Source of the DNA: CAYPOY01 sp964412395
GTDB lineage: Bacteria > Chloroflexota > Anaerolineae > B4-G1
Direction of reading: 5' to 3'
Length of the DNA stretch: 17,992 bases
Assembly: GCA_964412395.1 (NCBI GenBank)
Contig: CAYPOY010000078.1
Span: forward strand, 1-17,992
The notes beneath the pieces are model-generated. The model searched no databases and was not told the DNA's origin. It was given only the letters and a program-made list of their open reading frames with translations. Positions 1 through 5,981 of this stretch are shown here, piece by piece (position 1 is the first letter of the stretch; each line of letters starts with the position of its first letter). Both the position numbers and the translations under genes were made by a program.

Positions 1-152
1 CCTATGCACAGTGCAGGCTCGATGGTCACCTTGCCCCGGAAGTAGGGGGGCAACTCCAGCGGCGCGAAGGGAAAGCGCACCGTGATCGGCCTGGTGAACA
101 ATGTGCGCCATAGTTCCGGCAGCAGGTAGACCAGCGAGTGAAGTCGAGACAT
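1..152 (-). CDS. NuoI/MbhN-like ferredoxin subunit (partial, N-terminus only)
   Basis: The first 50 codons of a gene that leaves the window on the left. It reads MSRLHSLVYLLPELW, then RPITVRFPF, then LELPPYFRGK, and ends at IEPALCIG. This is the usual N-terminus of 8Fe-8S NuoI-type subunits, in which a short helix and the 'R-P-x-T-V-x-x-P-F' stretch precede the first cysteine cluster motif (here beginning at the LCIG residues). In group 4 hydrogenases this subunit passes electrons from ferredoxin to the NuoB-like subunit. The ATG lies 44 bases after the pyrophosphatase stop; no strong ribosome binding site is visible (a weak GGA is nearby). It restores the missing I subunit to the hydrogenase operon, but separated from the NuoH-like gene by hppA. 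The cluster-binding part lies outside the window and cannot be checked. Confidence 0.82.
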   Translation of the reverse strand, partial: MSRLHSLVYLLPELWRTLFTRPITVRFPFAPLELPPYFRGKVTIEPALCI

Positions 153-196
153 TCTATCCGATTCCGCCTGGGCCGGACGATGTTTTCATTCCAGGC

Positions 197-2215
197 TCAC
201 TCCAGGAGCCTCAGAAACAATGGGGTAAAGGCCAGCGATACCGTGGCCATTAACTGCACCAGGATATCAAGGGTGGGGCCGGCGGTGTCCTTGAGTGGGT
301 CGCCCACCGTATCGCCGATAATGCTGGCCTTGTGTGCCAATGAGCCCTTGCCGCCCACCTCTCCCGCCTCGATCAGTTTCTTGGCGTTATCCCAGGCGCC
401 ACCGGCGTTGGCCATAAAGAAGGCCAGGAAAATGCCGCACACGATGCACCCGGCCAAAAGTCCGGCCAATGCCTCCCGGCCCAGGACAAAGATGGTGACA
501 AAGGGGATGCTGATGGCCAGCAGGCAGGGCAGCGCCAACCGGCCCAGGGCCCCCTGGGTGGCGATATCCACGCAGCGACTGTAGTCTGGCGGGCTCTTCC
601 CTTCCAGCAGGCCGTGAATCTCCCGGAACTGTCGCCGCACCTCGATGACGATCAACTGGGCCGTTCGATCCACCGATTTGATCACCAAAGACGAAAAGAG
701 CGCCGGTAGCGCCCCGCCGATCAACAGCCCGGCCATCACTTTGGGCTCCCGGATATCGAGGTGCACGATGTGGACCGCTTCAGAGTAGGCGGTGAGGAGA
801 GAGAGGGCAGCAGCGGCGGTGGCGCTGGCGGCGAAGGCTTTGCCTATGGCGGCCGTGGTGTTGCCCACCGCATCCAGGTGGTCGGTAATGTCCCGCACCT
901 CCGAGGGCTGGATGCTCATCTGGGCGATGCCTCCCGCGTTGTCGGCGATAGGACCGTAGGCATCCATAGACAGGTTAATCCCCAGAATGGAGAGCATCCC
1001 TAAGCCGGAGAGGGCGATGCCGTAGAGCCCGGCGAAGTGGTGGGCCACGACTAGCCCCGCACCAAGCAAGATCATGGATAGCACGGTGCTTTCCAGGCCC
1101 ACGGCCAGGCCGGCGATGATGTTATTCGCTGCCCCGGCCTCGCTGGAGACGACGATAGAGCGAAGCGGTTTCCCGTACGTGTAGTATTCAGTGTTCAGAC
1201 CGATGAGCACTCCCACCACCAGACCGGACGCGGCTGCGTAAAAGGGGCCCATATCTCCCAGATAAAGGTGGGAGAGGAGCAGGATGCCGAGCAGCGAGAG
1301 CGCCCCGCTGGTCAGCAGCCCCACCCTCAAGAGTGCCTCCGGTCGAATTACGTCTTTCCGAGCAAGTGTCTTTACAATCAGGACACCCAGCGCTGAGGCC
1401 AGGCTGCCCATAGCCACCAGCAACAGGGGGAAGATGATGCCCTTTTCGCCCAGGTACAGGCCCCCGGCGCTCTGGGCTGTAGCCCCGATGATGAGGGAGG
1501 TGACAATCGTATCGGTGTAGGACTGGTTCAGGTCCGATCCCAATCCGGCCACGTCGCCTACGTTATCCCCCACCAGGTCGGCGATCACGGCGGCGTTGCG
1601 CGGGTCGTCCTCGGGGATGCCCACCTCTACCTTGCCCACCAGGTCGGCCCCCATGTCCGCCGCCTTGGTGAAGATGCCGCCTCCGATGCGGATAAAAATA
1701 GCCACGAAGCTGGCCCCCATCGAATAGCCGGTGATGACCGTCAGAGGGGCGGGTGTGAGGGGCAGCAGGTCGAAGAGCAGGTAGACCCCCGAGATGCCCA
1801 GTGCTCCCAGGCTGACTACGGCCATGCCCATCACCGCTCCCCCGGAGAAGGCCACGTGCAGGGCTTTGCTCAGGCCACTCCTGGCAGCAAAGGTGACGCG
1901 GCCGTTGGCCCGGGTGGTGATGCTCATGCCGATGAAACCGGAGAGGGTGGAACAGAGCACCCCGATCAGGAAGGTGCACGCGACGTACACGTTCAATACC
2001 ATGGCCAGGAAAACGGCGAAGAGCAGGGCCGTCAGCCCCATCACACGATATTCCCGCCGCATGAAGGTCGTCGCCCCGACCTGGATGGCACGGGAGATGG
2101 TGGTGATTTCCGGTGGCCCGGGGTCATTTTTCAGGGTGCTATGGGCCAGATAGAGGCTCAAGAGTAGCCCAAGGAGACCCACGCTGGGGACGACAAGCAG
2201 GATGGCACTATTCAT
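197..2215 (-). CDS. hppA: Membrane-bound ion-translocating pyrophosphatase
   Basis: A 672-residue multi-pass integral membrane pyrophosphatase that hydrolyses PPi and pumps H+ or Na+ across the cytoplasmic membrane. Family motifs are intact: DMGADLVGKVE (about 187-197), PEDDPRN, VGDNVGD (about 215-221), DAYGPIADNAGG (about 418-429), GNTTAAIGK (about 451-459) and GDTVGDPLKDTAGP near the C-terminus. Ala455 and Gly458 in the GNTTAAIGK motif match the K+-dependent subtype. The gate region reads DLNQSYTDT (about 228-236): the Phe-Glu pair of the common LFESY motif is Asn-Gln, and the nearest acid is Asp235, the place where plant-type H+-PPases carry Glu. The pumped ion is therefore unclear. The ATG is preceded by GGAG at about 12 bases. 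It lies between the NuoH-like and NuoI-like genes and contains none of the G-tract repeats seen in neighbouring genes. Confidence 0.97.
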   Translation of the reverse strand: MNSAILLVVPSVGLLGLLLSLYLAHSTLKNDPGPPEITTISRAIQVGATTFMRREYRVMGLTALLFAVFLAMVLNVYVACTFLIGVLCSTLSGFIGMSITTRANGRVTFAARSGLSKALHVAFSGGAVMGMAVVSLGALGISGVYLLFDLLPLTPAPLTVITGYSMGASFVAIFIRIGGGIFTKAADMGADLVGKVEVGIPEDDPRNAAVIADLVGDNVGDVAGLGSDLNQSYTDTIVTSLIIGATAQSAGGLYLGEKGIIFPLLLVAMGSLASALGVLIVKTLARKDVIRPEALLRVGLLTSGALSLLGILLLSHLYLGDMGPFYAAASGLVVGVLIGLNTEYYTYGKPLRSIVVSSEAGAANNIIAGLAVGLESTVLSMILLGAGLVVAHHFAGLYGIALSGLGMLSILGINLSMDAYGPIADNAGGIAQMSIQPSEVRDITDHLDAVGNTTAAIGKAFAASATAAAALSLLTAYSEAVHIVHLDIREPKVMAGLLIGGALPALFSSLVIKSVDRTAQLIVIEVRRQFREIHGLLEGKSPPDYSRCVDIATQGALGRLALPCLLAISIPFVTIFVLGREALAGLLAGCIVCGIFLAFFMANAGGAWDNAKKLIEAGEVGGKGSLAHKASIIGDTVGDPLKDTAGPTLDILVQLMATVSLAFTPLFLRLLE

Positions 2216-2237
2216 GTTTGCTTTGCTCCTACTGGTT

Positions 2238-2254
2238 GTTCATTCTTCATTGTT
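2238..2254 (-). repeat. ATGA-type short tandem array after the NuoH-like stop
   Basis: Read on the minus strand, the NuoH-like TAG stop is followed directly by AACAATGAAGAATGAACAAC. Two ATGA tetramers, each an overlapping start and stop, sit in near-tandem units. The same style of array follows the stops of the NuoB-, NuoA- and MbhD-like genes. Confidence 0.6.
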
Positions 2255-3223
2255 CTATGCAACCCCGATCCAGATTATAATCAATATTTGCGCCAGTGCC
2301 AGCGGCGCCAACACACGCCAGCCAAGGCTCGCCAGTTGGTCAATGCGCAGCCGGGCGTAGAGCACACTCGCCACCGAGAGCGCCAGCAGGATGAGTACCG
2401 CCTTGACGCCGAAGACCAGCGTGGCCGGAACAACCAGTCCGATACTACAGCCACCCAGGAAGAGGTTGACCAGCAGGAAGATACCGACCACGGTCTGCAT
2501 GTGCAGTGTAAGGTGCCACAGGGCTAACTTGCGCCCGCTGAACTCCGTCAATGGACCGGCAACGATCTCCGACTTGGCCTTGGGGATGTCGAACGGCACC
2601 CGCTTCAACTTGCCGATCAGCCCCACGGTGGCCAGCAGGAAGCCCAGCGGTTGCACGAACACCATCCAGGCCGTCTGCGATTGCTGCGCGGCGATGCGCG
2701 AGATGGACCAGGAGCCGCTGAGGATGGCCGGGCCGCTGAGCGCCATCAGAAAAGGCACCTCGTAGGAGAAGTATTGCAGCAGCGAGCGGTTGCCGCCGAT
2801 GATGCTGTAGACGCTGACGGAGAGCCAGCCGGCCAGGAAGCAGGCCAGCGCCGGGATACTGAGCAAAAAGAGCACCACAATCAAATCACCCTCGAAGGCG
2901 CTGGCCGCCCATCCCCCCCCTTCCTCCCCCCCAATGGGGGGGAAAGAGGGGGGGATATACAGCGCGGCGGTCAGCACCGCCGCCAGCGACACGATCGGCA
3001 GCGCCGCGCAGGCCCACTCGTGAGCCCCGGTGGGTAATATGTCCTCCTTGGCCATTAACTTGATGAAGTCAGCCAGCGGCTGGAACCAGGGCGGCCCAAT
3101 GCGCCCCTGCAAGCGGGCCGCCACCCGTCGGTCAATCCACTGGAAGGCCAGCGCGCAGACGAAGAGAAACCCAAAGCCGGGGAAGATAAACAGCGCGAAC
3201 AGGGCAGATAACCAGTCGTTCAT
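2255..3223 (-). CDS. NuoH/MbhM-like membrane anchor subunit
   Basis: A 322-residue, multi-pass subunit of the complex I/group 4 hydrogenase membrane arm, which couples the hydrophilic redox arm to the ion-pumping subunits. Visible family motifs: the amphipathic RRVAARLQGRIGPPW segment (about 32-46), QPLADFIKLMAKED (about 48-61), RVPFDIPKAKSEI and TEFSGRKLA in the middle, all typical of NuoH and its hydrogenase relatives. Residues about 90-105 (IPPSFPPIGGEEGGGW) are not family sequence; they are encoded by a G-tract palindromic element inserted in the loop between early membrane helices. The ATG at 3223 was chosen because conserved sequence starts there and the NuoD-like stop is only 23 bases upstream. 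That gap is made of ATTGGTA repeats and has no clear Shine-Dalgarno sequence. Confidence 0.94.
   Translation of the reverse strand: MNDWLSALFALFIFPGFGFLFVCALAFQWIDRRVAARLQGRIGPPWFQPLADFIKLMAKEDILPTGAHEWACAALPIVSLAAVLTAALYIPPSFPPIGGEEGGGWAASAFEGDLIVVLFLLSIPALACFLAGWLSVSVYSIIGGNRSLLQYFSYEVPFLMALSGPAILSGSWSISRIAAQQSQTAWMVFVQPLGFLLATVGLIGKLKRVPFDIPKAKSEIVAGPLTEFSGRKLALWHLTLHMQTVVGIFLLVNLFLGGCSIGLVVPATLVFGVKAVLILLALSVASVLYARLRIDQLASLGWRVLAPLALAQILIIIWIGVA
2911..2956. repeat. Family A G-tract palindromic element in the NuoH-like gene
   Basis: C-run, TTCCT, C7, AAT, G7, AAAGA, G-run: an interrupted inverted repeat of about 46 bases wholly inside the NuoH-like gene and read through in frame as a Pro/Gly-rich peptide. 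Its arms (TTCCT on the left, AAAGA on the right) put it in the opposite orientation to most copies in the window. Confidence 0.9.
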
Positions 3224-3225
3224 AC

Positions 3226-3249
3226 CCAATTTACCAATGTACCAATCTA
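3226..3249. repeat. ATTGGTA-type short tandem array upstream of the NuoH-like gene
   Basis: On the minus strand, from the NuoD-like TAG to the NuoH-like ATG, the gap is three or four near-copies of ATTGGTA/ATTGGTAA. It fills the whole 23-base intergenic space and replaces any recognisable ribosome binding site. Confidence 0.65.
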
Positions 3250-4329
3250 CCGATCTGCACAGGCGATGCACAGGTCCACGCCGGCCAGCACGGCGGGCAC
3301 GTCGGCGGTGGTGGCCCCCCGCAGTTGGTCGGGCAGGGTGATCAGCGTTGTCAGTGTGGGCGTGCGTATCTTGACCCGCGCCGGCCTGTCGCTGCCATCA
3401 CTGCGGATGTAGTAGACCAGCTCGCCGCGCGGCGCCTCGCCACGGCTGACCACCTCGCCGGGCGGCACACGCCGTGGCGCACGCACTGTCAGCACCCCTT
3501 GCGGCAGCCCGGCCAGCAGTTGCCGACACATGTGCAGGCTCTCGATGGTCTCCTGCACGCGCACCAACGTGCGTGCCCACACGTCCCCCTCCTCGGCGGT
3601 GATGACCCGGAAGTCGAGCCGGTCGTAGGCGGCGTAGGGTGCGTCGCGCCGCATGTCCACGTCCACGCCGGAGGCGCGCGCTGTTGGCCCCACCACGCAG
3701 TAGCGGCGTGCCTGTTCAGCCGAGAGGTGGCCCACACCGCGCGTGCGCACCTGGAAAGTGCGCTCGTGCTGAATCACGCCCAGCAAGGTCTCAATCTGCC
3801 GTTCCAACTCATCGAGCCGCGCCAGGATCGAGTCTACTTGCGCCTCGTCCACGTCAATGCGCACGCCGCCGATGACGTTGACGGCGTGGGCCACACGCCC
3901 GCCGGAGAGTTCCTCCATAATGTCCAGCACGATCTCGCGGTCGCGCCAGGCGTACATAAAGATGGTGGTGAAGCCAATGTCTTCGGCCAGCACGCCCAGC
4001 CAGAGCATGTGGCTGTGGATGCGCTCCAGTTCGCACAGCAGCGTGCGCAGGTAGAGCGCCCGCGGGGGCACCTGCAGCCCCAGCAGCGCCTCGACCCCCT
4101 GGCAATAGGTGGTGGTGTGGATGTGCGAGCAGATGCCGCAGATGCGCTCCACCACGTGCACGTTCTGCACGTAGTTGCGGTTCTGGCAGATGCGCTCAAT
4201 GCCCCGGTGGACATAGCCGATGCGCAGGGCACTGTCCACGATCCGCTCCCCCTCGACGGTGAGCAAGAATGAGAGCGGCTCCTTGAGCGCCGGGTGCTGC
4301 GGGCCGATGGGGATGGTTATTCTGGTCAT
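3247..4329 (-). CDS. Group 4 [NiFe]-hydrogenase large subunit (NuoD/MbhL-like)
   Basis: A 360-residue catalytic subunit. It begins with IPIGPQHPALKEP, the usual start of group 4 large subunits and NuoD. Both metal-ligand pairs of a [NiFe] site are present: RICGICSHIH (Cys64, Cys67) and DLCIACADR at the extreme C-terminus (Cys354, Cys357). True NuoD proteins of complex I lack these cysteines, so this is likely a hydrogenase that reduces protons with ferredoxin electrons. Two oddities: the usual Asp-Pro-Cys is Asp-Leu-Cys, and the protein ends right after the motif, leaving no tail for a maturation endopeptidase to remove. The ATG overlaps the NuoC-like stop as ATGA, with a purine-rich GGAGAGGAAGAG upstream. 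A longer upstream reading frame exists but is made of repeat sequence. Confidence 0.93.
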   Translation of the reverse strand: MTRITIPIGPQHPALKEPLSFLLTVEGERIVDSALRIGYVHRGIERICQNRNYVQNVHVVERICGICSHIHTTTYCQGVEALLGLQVPPRALYLRTLLCELERIHSHMLWLGVLAEDIGFTTIFMYAWRDREIVLDIMEELSGGRVAHAVNVIGGVRIDVDEAQVDSILARLDELERQIETLLGVIQHERTFQVRTRGVGHLSAEQARRYCVVGPTARASGVDVDMRRDAPYAAYDRLDFRVITAEEGDVWARTLVRVQETIESLHMCRQLLAGLPQGVLTVRAPRRVPPGEVVSRGEAPRGELVYYIRSDGSDRPARVKIRTPTLTTLITLPDQLRGATTADVPAVLAGVDLCIACADR

Positions 4330-4880
4330 TGGGTCTCTTCCTCTCCGCCCCCCCTCAGTCCCCCCCAATTCTGGGGGGGAGGTTTCTGCTCCCCTCCCCC
4401 AGAGCCTGTCCTGAGCGAAGCCGAAGGGTTGGGGGAGGGGCCGGGGGTGGGGGCTGTGGGCCGCTGGCGCAGCGGAGCCTCGCCGTTCCAATCGTCCGGC
4501 AGCAGTAGCGGGCGCGGGTCGGGGAGACCGTCGAAGGTGACGCCCAACATCTCGCTCACCTCGCGCTCGTAGAAGGCGGCGCCGGGGATCAGGTCGGTCA
4601 GCGTGGCGATGTGCGGCTTCTCTCGCGGCAGCGACGTGCGCAGCGTGAGACCGCCGCCGTCCCAGAAGTGGTAGAGCAACTCGATCGCGCTGCCGGTGTC
4701 CTGCCCGGTGATGGTCGAAAGGTGGCGCAGGTCGAAGCGCTTGATTAGCAGCCTCACAGCCGGGTGGATGCAGTCCGCCGGCAGCGCGATAAAGGTCTCG
4801 CCTATTGGCACCGCCTGTGCCTCAACCGTCTCGGCCGGGAAAGTCTCCCGCAGTGCCTGCAAAATCGCTTCCACAAGCAT
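4326..4880 (-). CDS. NuoC/MbhK-like 30-kDa subunit with repeat-derived tail
   Basis: A 184-residue hydrophilic subunit. The family signature is clear at YEREVSEMLGVTF (about 104-116) followed by GLPDPRPLLLPDDW (about 118-131), which corresponds to the NuoC ER-E-DM-G-F-G-HPD-R-L-PDDW motif. NuoC-like proteins of group 4 hydrogenases normally end soon after this. Here residues about 140-184 are low-complexity Pro/Gly/Ser sequence (APTPGPSPNPSASLRTGSGG and on to PPPQNWGGLRGGGEEETQ) encoded by nested repeats. The start at 4880 has GGAG six bases upstream. An in-frame start at 4922 (MNNETMNNE) comes purely from the ATGA tandem array and is less likely. The stop overlaps the large-subunit ATG. Confidence 0.9.
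   Translation of the reverse strand: MLVEAILQALRETFPAETVEAQAVPIGETFIALPADCIHPAVRLLIKRFDLRHLSTITGQDTGSAIELLYHFWDGGGLTLRTSLPREKPHIATLTDLIPGAAFYEREVSEMLGVTFDGLPDPRPLLLPDDWNGEAPLRQRPTAPTPGPSPNPSASLRTGSGGGEQKPPPQNWGGLRGGGEEETQ
4347..4382. repeat. Family A G-tract palindromic element in the NuoC-like tail
   Basis: C7, TCAGT, C7, AATTCT, G7: a variant copy of the G-tract palindrome. It encodes part of the C-terminal PPPQNWGGLRGGGEE stretch of the NuoC-like protein. Confidence 0.8.
4390..4450. repeat. Nested repeat: TTCG-GCTCAG element inside a CCCCTCCCCC/GGGGGAGGGG palindrome
   Basis: The outer arms CCCCTCCCCC and GGGGGAGGGG form an inverted repeat. Its centre is filled by GCCTGTCCTGAGCGAAGCC and flanking bases (about 4402-4428), a copy of the dispersed element whose other orientation reads CTTCG-GCTCAGG. 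The arrangement looks like one repeat inserted into the loop of another. It is translated in the NuoC-like tail as PSASLRTGS. Confidence 0.8.
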
Positions 4881-4896
4881 CGCGCTCTCCAACCGT

Positions 4897-5006
4897 TCAT
4901 TGTTCATTGTCTCATTATTCATTGTTCATTGTCTCATTATTCATTGTCTCATTATTCATTATTCATTGTTTCATTGTTCATTGTCTCATTATTCATTGTT
5001 TCATTG
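4897..5006 (-). repeat. Long ATGA tandem array between the NuoB- and NuoC-like genes
   Basis: Fifteen copies of ATGA at 7-8 base spacing on the minus strand, in units such as AACAATGA, ATAATGA and GACAATGA. The array supplies the last codons (ATG AAA CAA) and the TGA stop of the NuoB-like gene and runs to within about 16 bases of the NuoC-like start. Every unit contains an overlapping start and stop codon. Confidence 0.9.
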
Positions 5007-5418
5007 TTCCTAGCAGCCGCACCAGCCCGTCAATCATGGCCTCTGGCCGGCAGGGGCAGCCCGGTATGTAAATGTCCACCGGCAACACCTGGTCAATGCC
5101 GCCCAATACGTTGTAGCCGTCGCGGAAGATGCCGCCGGAGCAACTGCAACTGCCCACCGCGACCACCCACCTGGGGGCGGGCATCTGCTCATAGATGCGG
5201 CGTAGCCTGTCTCGCGATTGGCGCGTCACCGGGCCGGTGCAGAGTAAAATATCGGCATGGCGCGGTGAGGCCTCCTTCAGGATGCCCAGCCGCTCAACGT
5301 CGTAACGCGGCGTGAGCAGGTCCAGGATTTCGATGTCGCAGCCATTGCAGCCGCCGCTGTTAAAGTGCAGTATCCAGGGCGACTTGCGCCGTGCCCAGCG
5401 CACCAAACTATCCAGCAT
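4993..5418 (-). CDS. NuoB-like / [NiFe]-hydrogenase small subunit
   Basis: A 141-residue subunit carrying the proximal [4Fe-4S] cluster next to the catalytic site. Ligand motifs: GGCNGCDIE (Cys24, Cys27), GSCSCSGGIF (Cys91) and PGCPCRPEA (Cys121), with TGPVT at 61-65. The CxxC arrangement (rather than the adjacent Cys-Cys of complex I NuoB) matches group 4 hydrogenase small subunits. Cys93 and Cys123 are additional cysteines beside the expected ligands, where NuoB usually has Asn and Pro. The last residues (TMKQ) and the stop come from the ATGA array. The ATG is 4 bases from the -35 box of the divergent plus-strand promoter, and its AAGGA ribosome site lies inside that promoter's spacer. Confidence 0.95.
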   Translation of the reverse strand: MLDSLVRWARRKSPWILHFNSGGCNGCDIEILDLLTPRYDVERLGILKEASPRHADILLCTGPVTRQSRDRLRRIYEQMPAPRWVVAVGSCSCSGGIFRDGYNVLGGIDQVLPVDIYIPGCPCRPEAMIDGLVRLLGTMKQ

Positions 5419-5421
5419 ATC

Positions 5422-5451
5422 TTGTCATTCCTTGCTATTGTATGGTATAAT
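5422..5451 (+). promoter_or_regulatory. Sigma-70-type promoter of the DUF5678-like gene
   Basis: TTGTCA (5422-5427), an 18-base spacer, then a perfect TATAAT (5446-5451). The ATG of the plus-strand gene follows 18 bases later. The spacer overlaps the AAGGA ribosome site of the NuoB-like gene on the other strand, so the two units share this control region. Confidence 0.8.
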
Positions 5452-5457
5452 CTCAAT

Positions 5458-5462
5458 GGAGG
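5458..5462 (+). promoter_or_regulatory. Strong ribosome binding site of the DUF5678-like gene
   Basis: GGAGG, continuing as GGAGGTGA, 7 bases before the ATG at 5470. It fixes the start and excludes the longer upstream reading frame. Confidence 0.85.
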
Positions 5463-5469
5463 TGAGAAA

Positions 5470-5715
5470 ATGTGTGATAACGCACTTCCCAAGCCCCCGC
5501 CAAAGGAATACTGGGATGATGTCAAATGGGCTGAGGAGCATTACGCTGAGTTGACACGTCAGTATCCCAATCAATGGGTGGCTATTATTGACCAAAGGGT
5601 CGTTTCTGCCGGGAGGAACCTGAGACAGGTGCTCGATGAGGCGAAAGCCCGCACAGACCGTCTGGAGTTTCCACACCTGTTTATCGAGCGAGGTGTCCGT
5701 GTCTACCAATGCTAG
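5470..5715 (+). CDS. Small DUF5678-like protein
   Basis: An 81-residue cytoplasmic protein, the only well-supported plus-strand gene. Residues about 34-70 read QWVAIIDQRVVSAGR then NLRQVLDEAKA then HLFIERG. This fits the DUF5678 pattern (W-V-A, a short beta hairpin, a helix with V-x-x-A-K, then a final strand). The family's function is not established; such genes often precede a small retropepsin-like gene, and a broken candidate follows here. It has its own consensus promoter and a strong ribosome site, and it lies antisense within the hydrogenase operon between the NuoA- and NuoB-like genes, so it looks like an inserted cassette. Confidence 0.82.
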   Translation: MCDNALPKPPPKEYWDDVKWAEEHYAELTRQYPNQWVAIIDQRVVSAGRNLRQVLDEAKARTDRLEFPHLFIERGVRVYQC

Positions 5716-5934
5716 CGTTGGACGCATCAATCTCAGCCTCTACGAGATCCTTGACCCGGAGCTTCTCGATGACGTGTCTCTCCCCCGCTTAGACTCAAGG
5801 CTTACTTGATGCATGACGATGCGACGCCTCTGGTGTTAGGCTTCGAGGATTTGCTGACAAGTTACGAACTTCTCTGTAACTATGTCCGCAGTGAAACCTT
5901 CCTCAGGCTGCCGCTTCCTCAATCCCCTGATTGA
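5699..5934 (+). pseudogene. Broken partner of the DUF5678-like gene (possible retropepsin-like remnant)
   Basis: Two short reading frames joined by a TGATG stop/start. The first (5699-5809, GTG start inside the DUF5678-like gene) reads STNASVGRINLSLYEILDPE and stops after 36 residues. The second, one frame over (5809-5934), reads TPLVLGFEDLLTSYELL then NYVRSETFLRL. The second piece resembles the C-terminus of small retropepsin-like proteases (P-L-L-L-G-x-E-D-x-L-x-x-Y/F); the catalytic Asp-Thr-Gly part is absent. I read this as a gene that lost its middle and was frameshifted. The first fragment is not recognised on its own, and two real tiny genes cannot be excluded. Confidence 0.4.
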
Positions 5935-5947
5935 CCTCTTTACCTCG

Positions 5948-5981
5948 TTCATTGTTCATTGTGCCATTGTTCATTGTTCAT
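5948..5981 (-). repeat. ATGA tandem array after the NuoA-like stop
   Basis: On the minus strand the NuoA-like TAA is followed by ATGAACAATGAACAATGG and then another AATGAACAATGAAC. Four ATGA tetramers in 7-base units. The array marks the right boundary of the DUF5678 island. Confidence 0.8.

Noticed and set aside
3325..4272. Long plus-strand open frame of about 315 codons
   Set aside because: It lies wholly opposite the hydrogenase large subunit, which has clear family motifs. Its His/Gln/Ala-rich translation has no recognisable domain; such open antisense frames are expected in GC-rich DNA.
4330..4491. 54-residue N-terminal extension of the hydrogenase large subunit
   Set aside because: The extension is the nested repeat region read in another frame; family sequence and the ATGA overlap place the start at 4329.
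4897..5006. CRISPR array
   Set aside because: Units are 7-8 bases with no spacers and no cas genes; it is a short tandem array.
5418..5470. Minus-strand promoter in front of the NuoB-like gene
   Set aside because: AT-rich sequence is present, but no -35/-10 pair at acceptable spacing could be found on that strand; the good match is on the plus strand.
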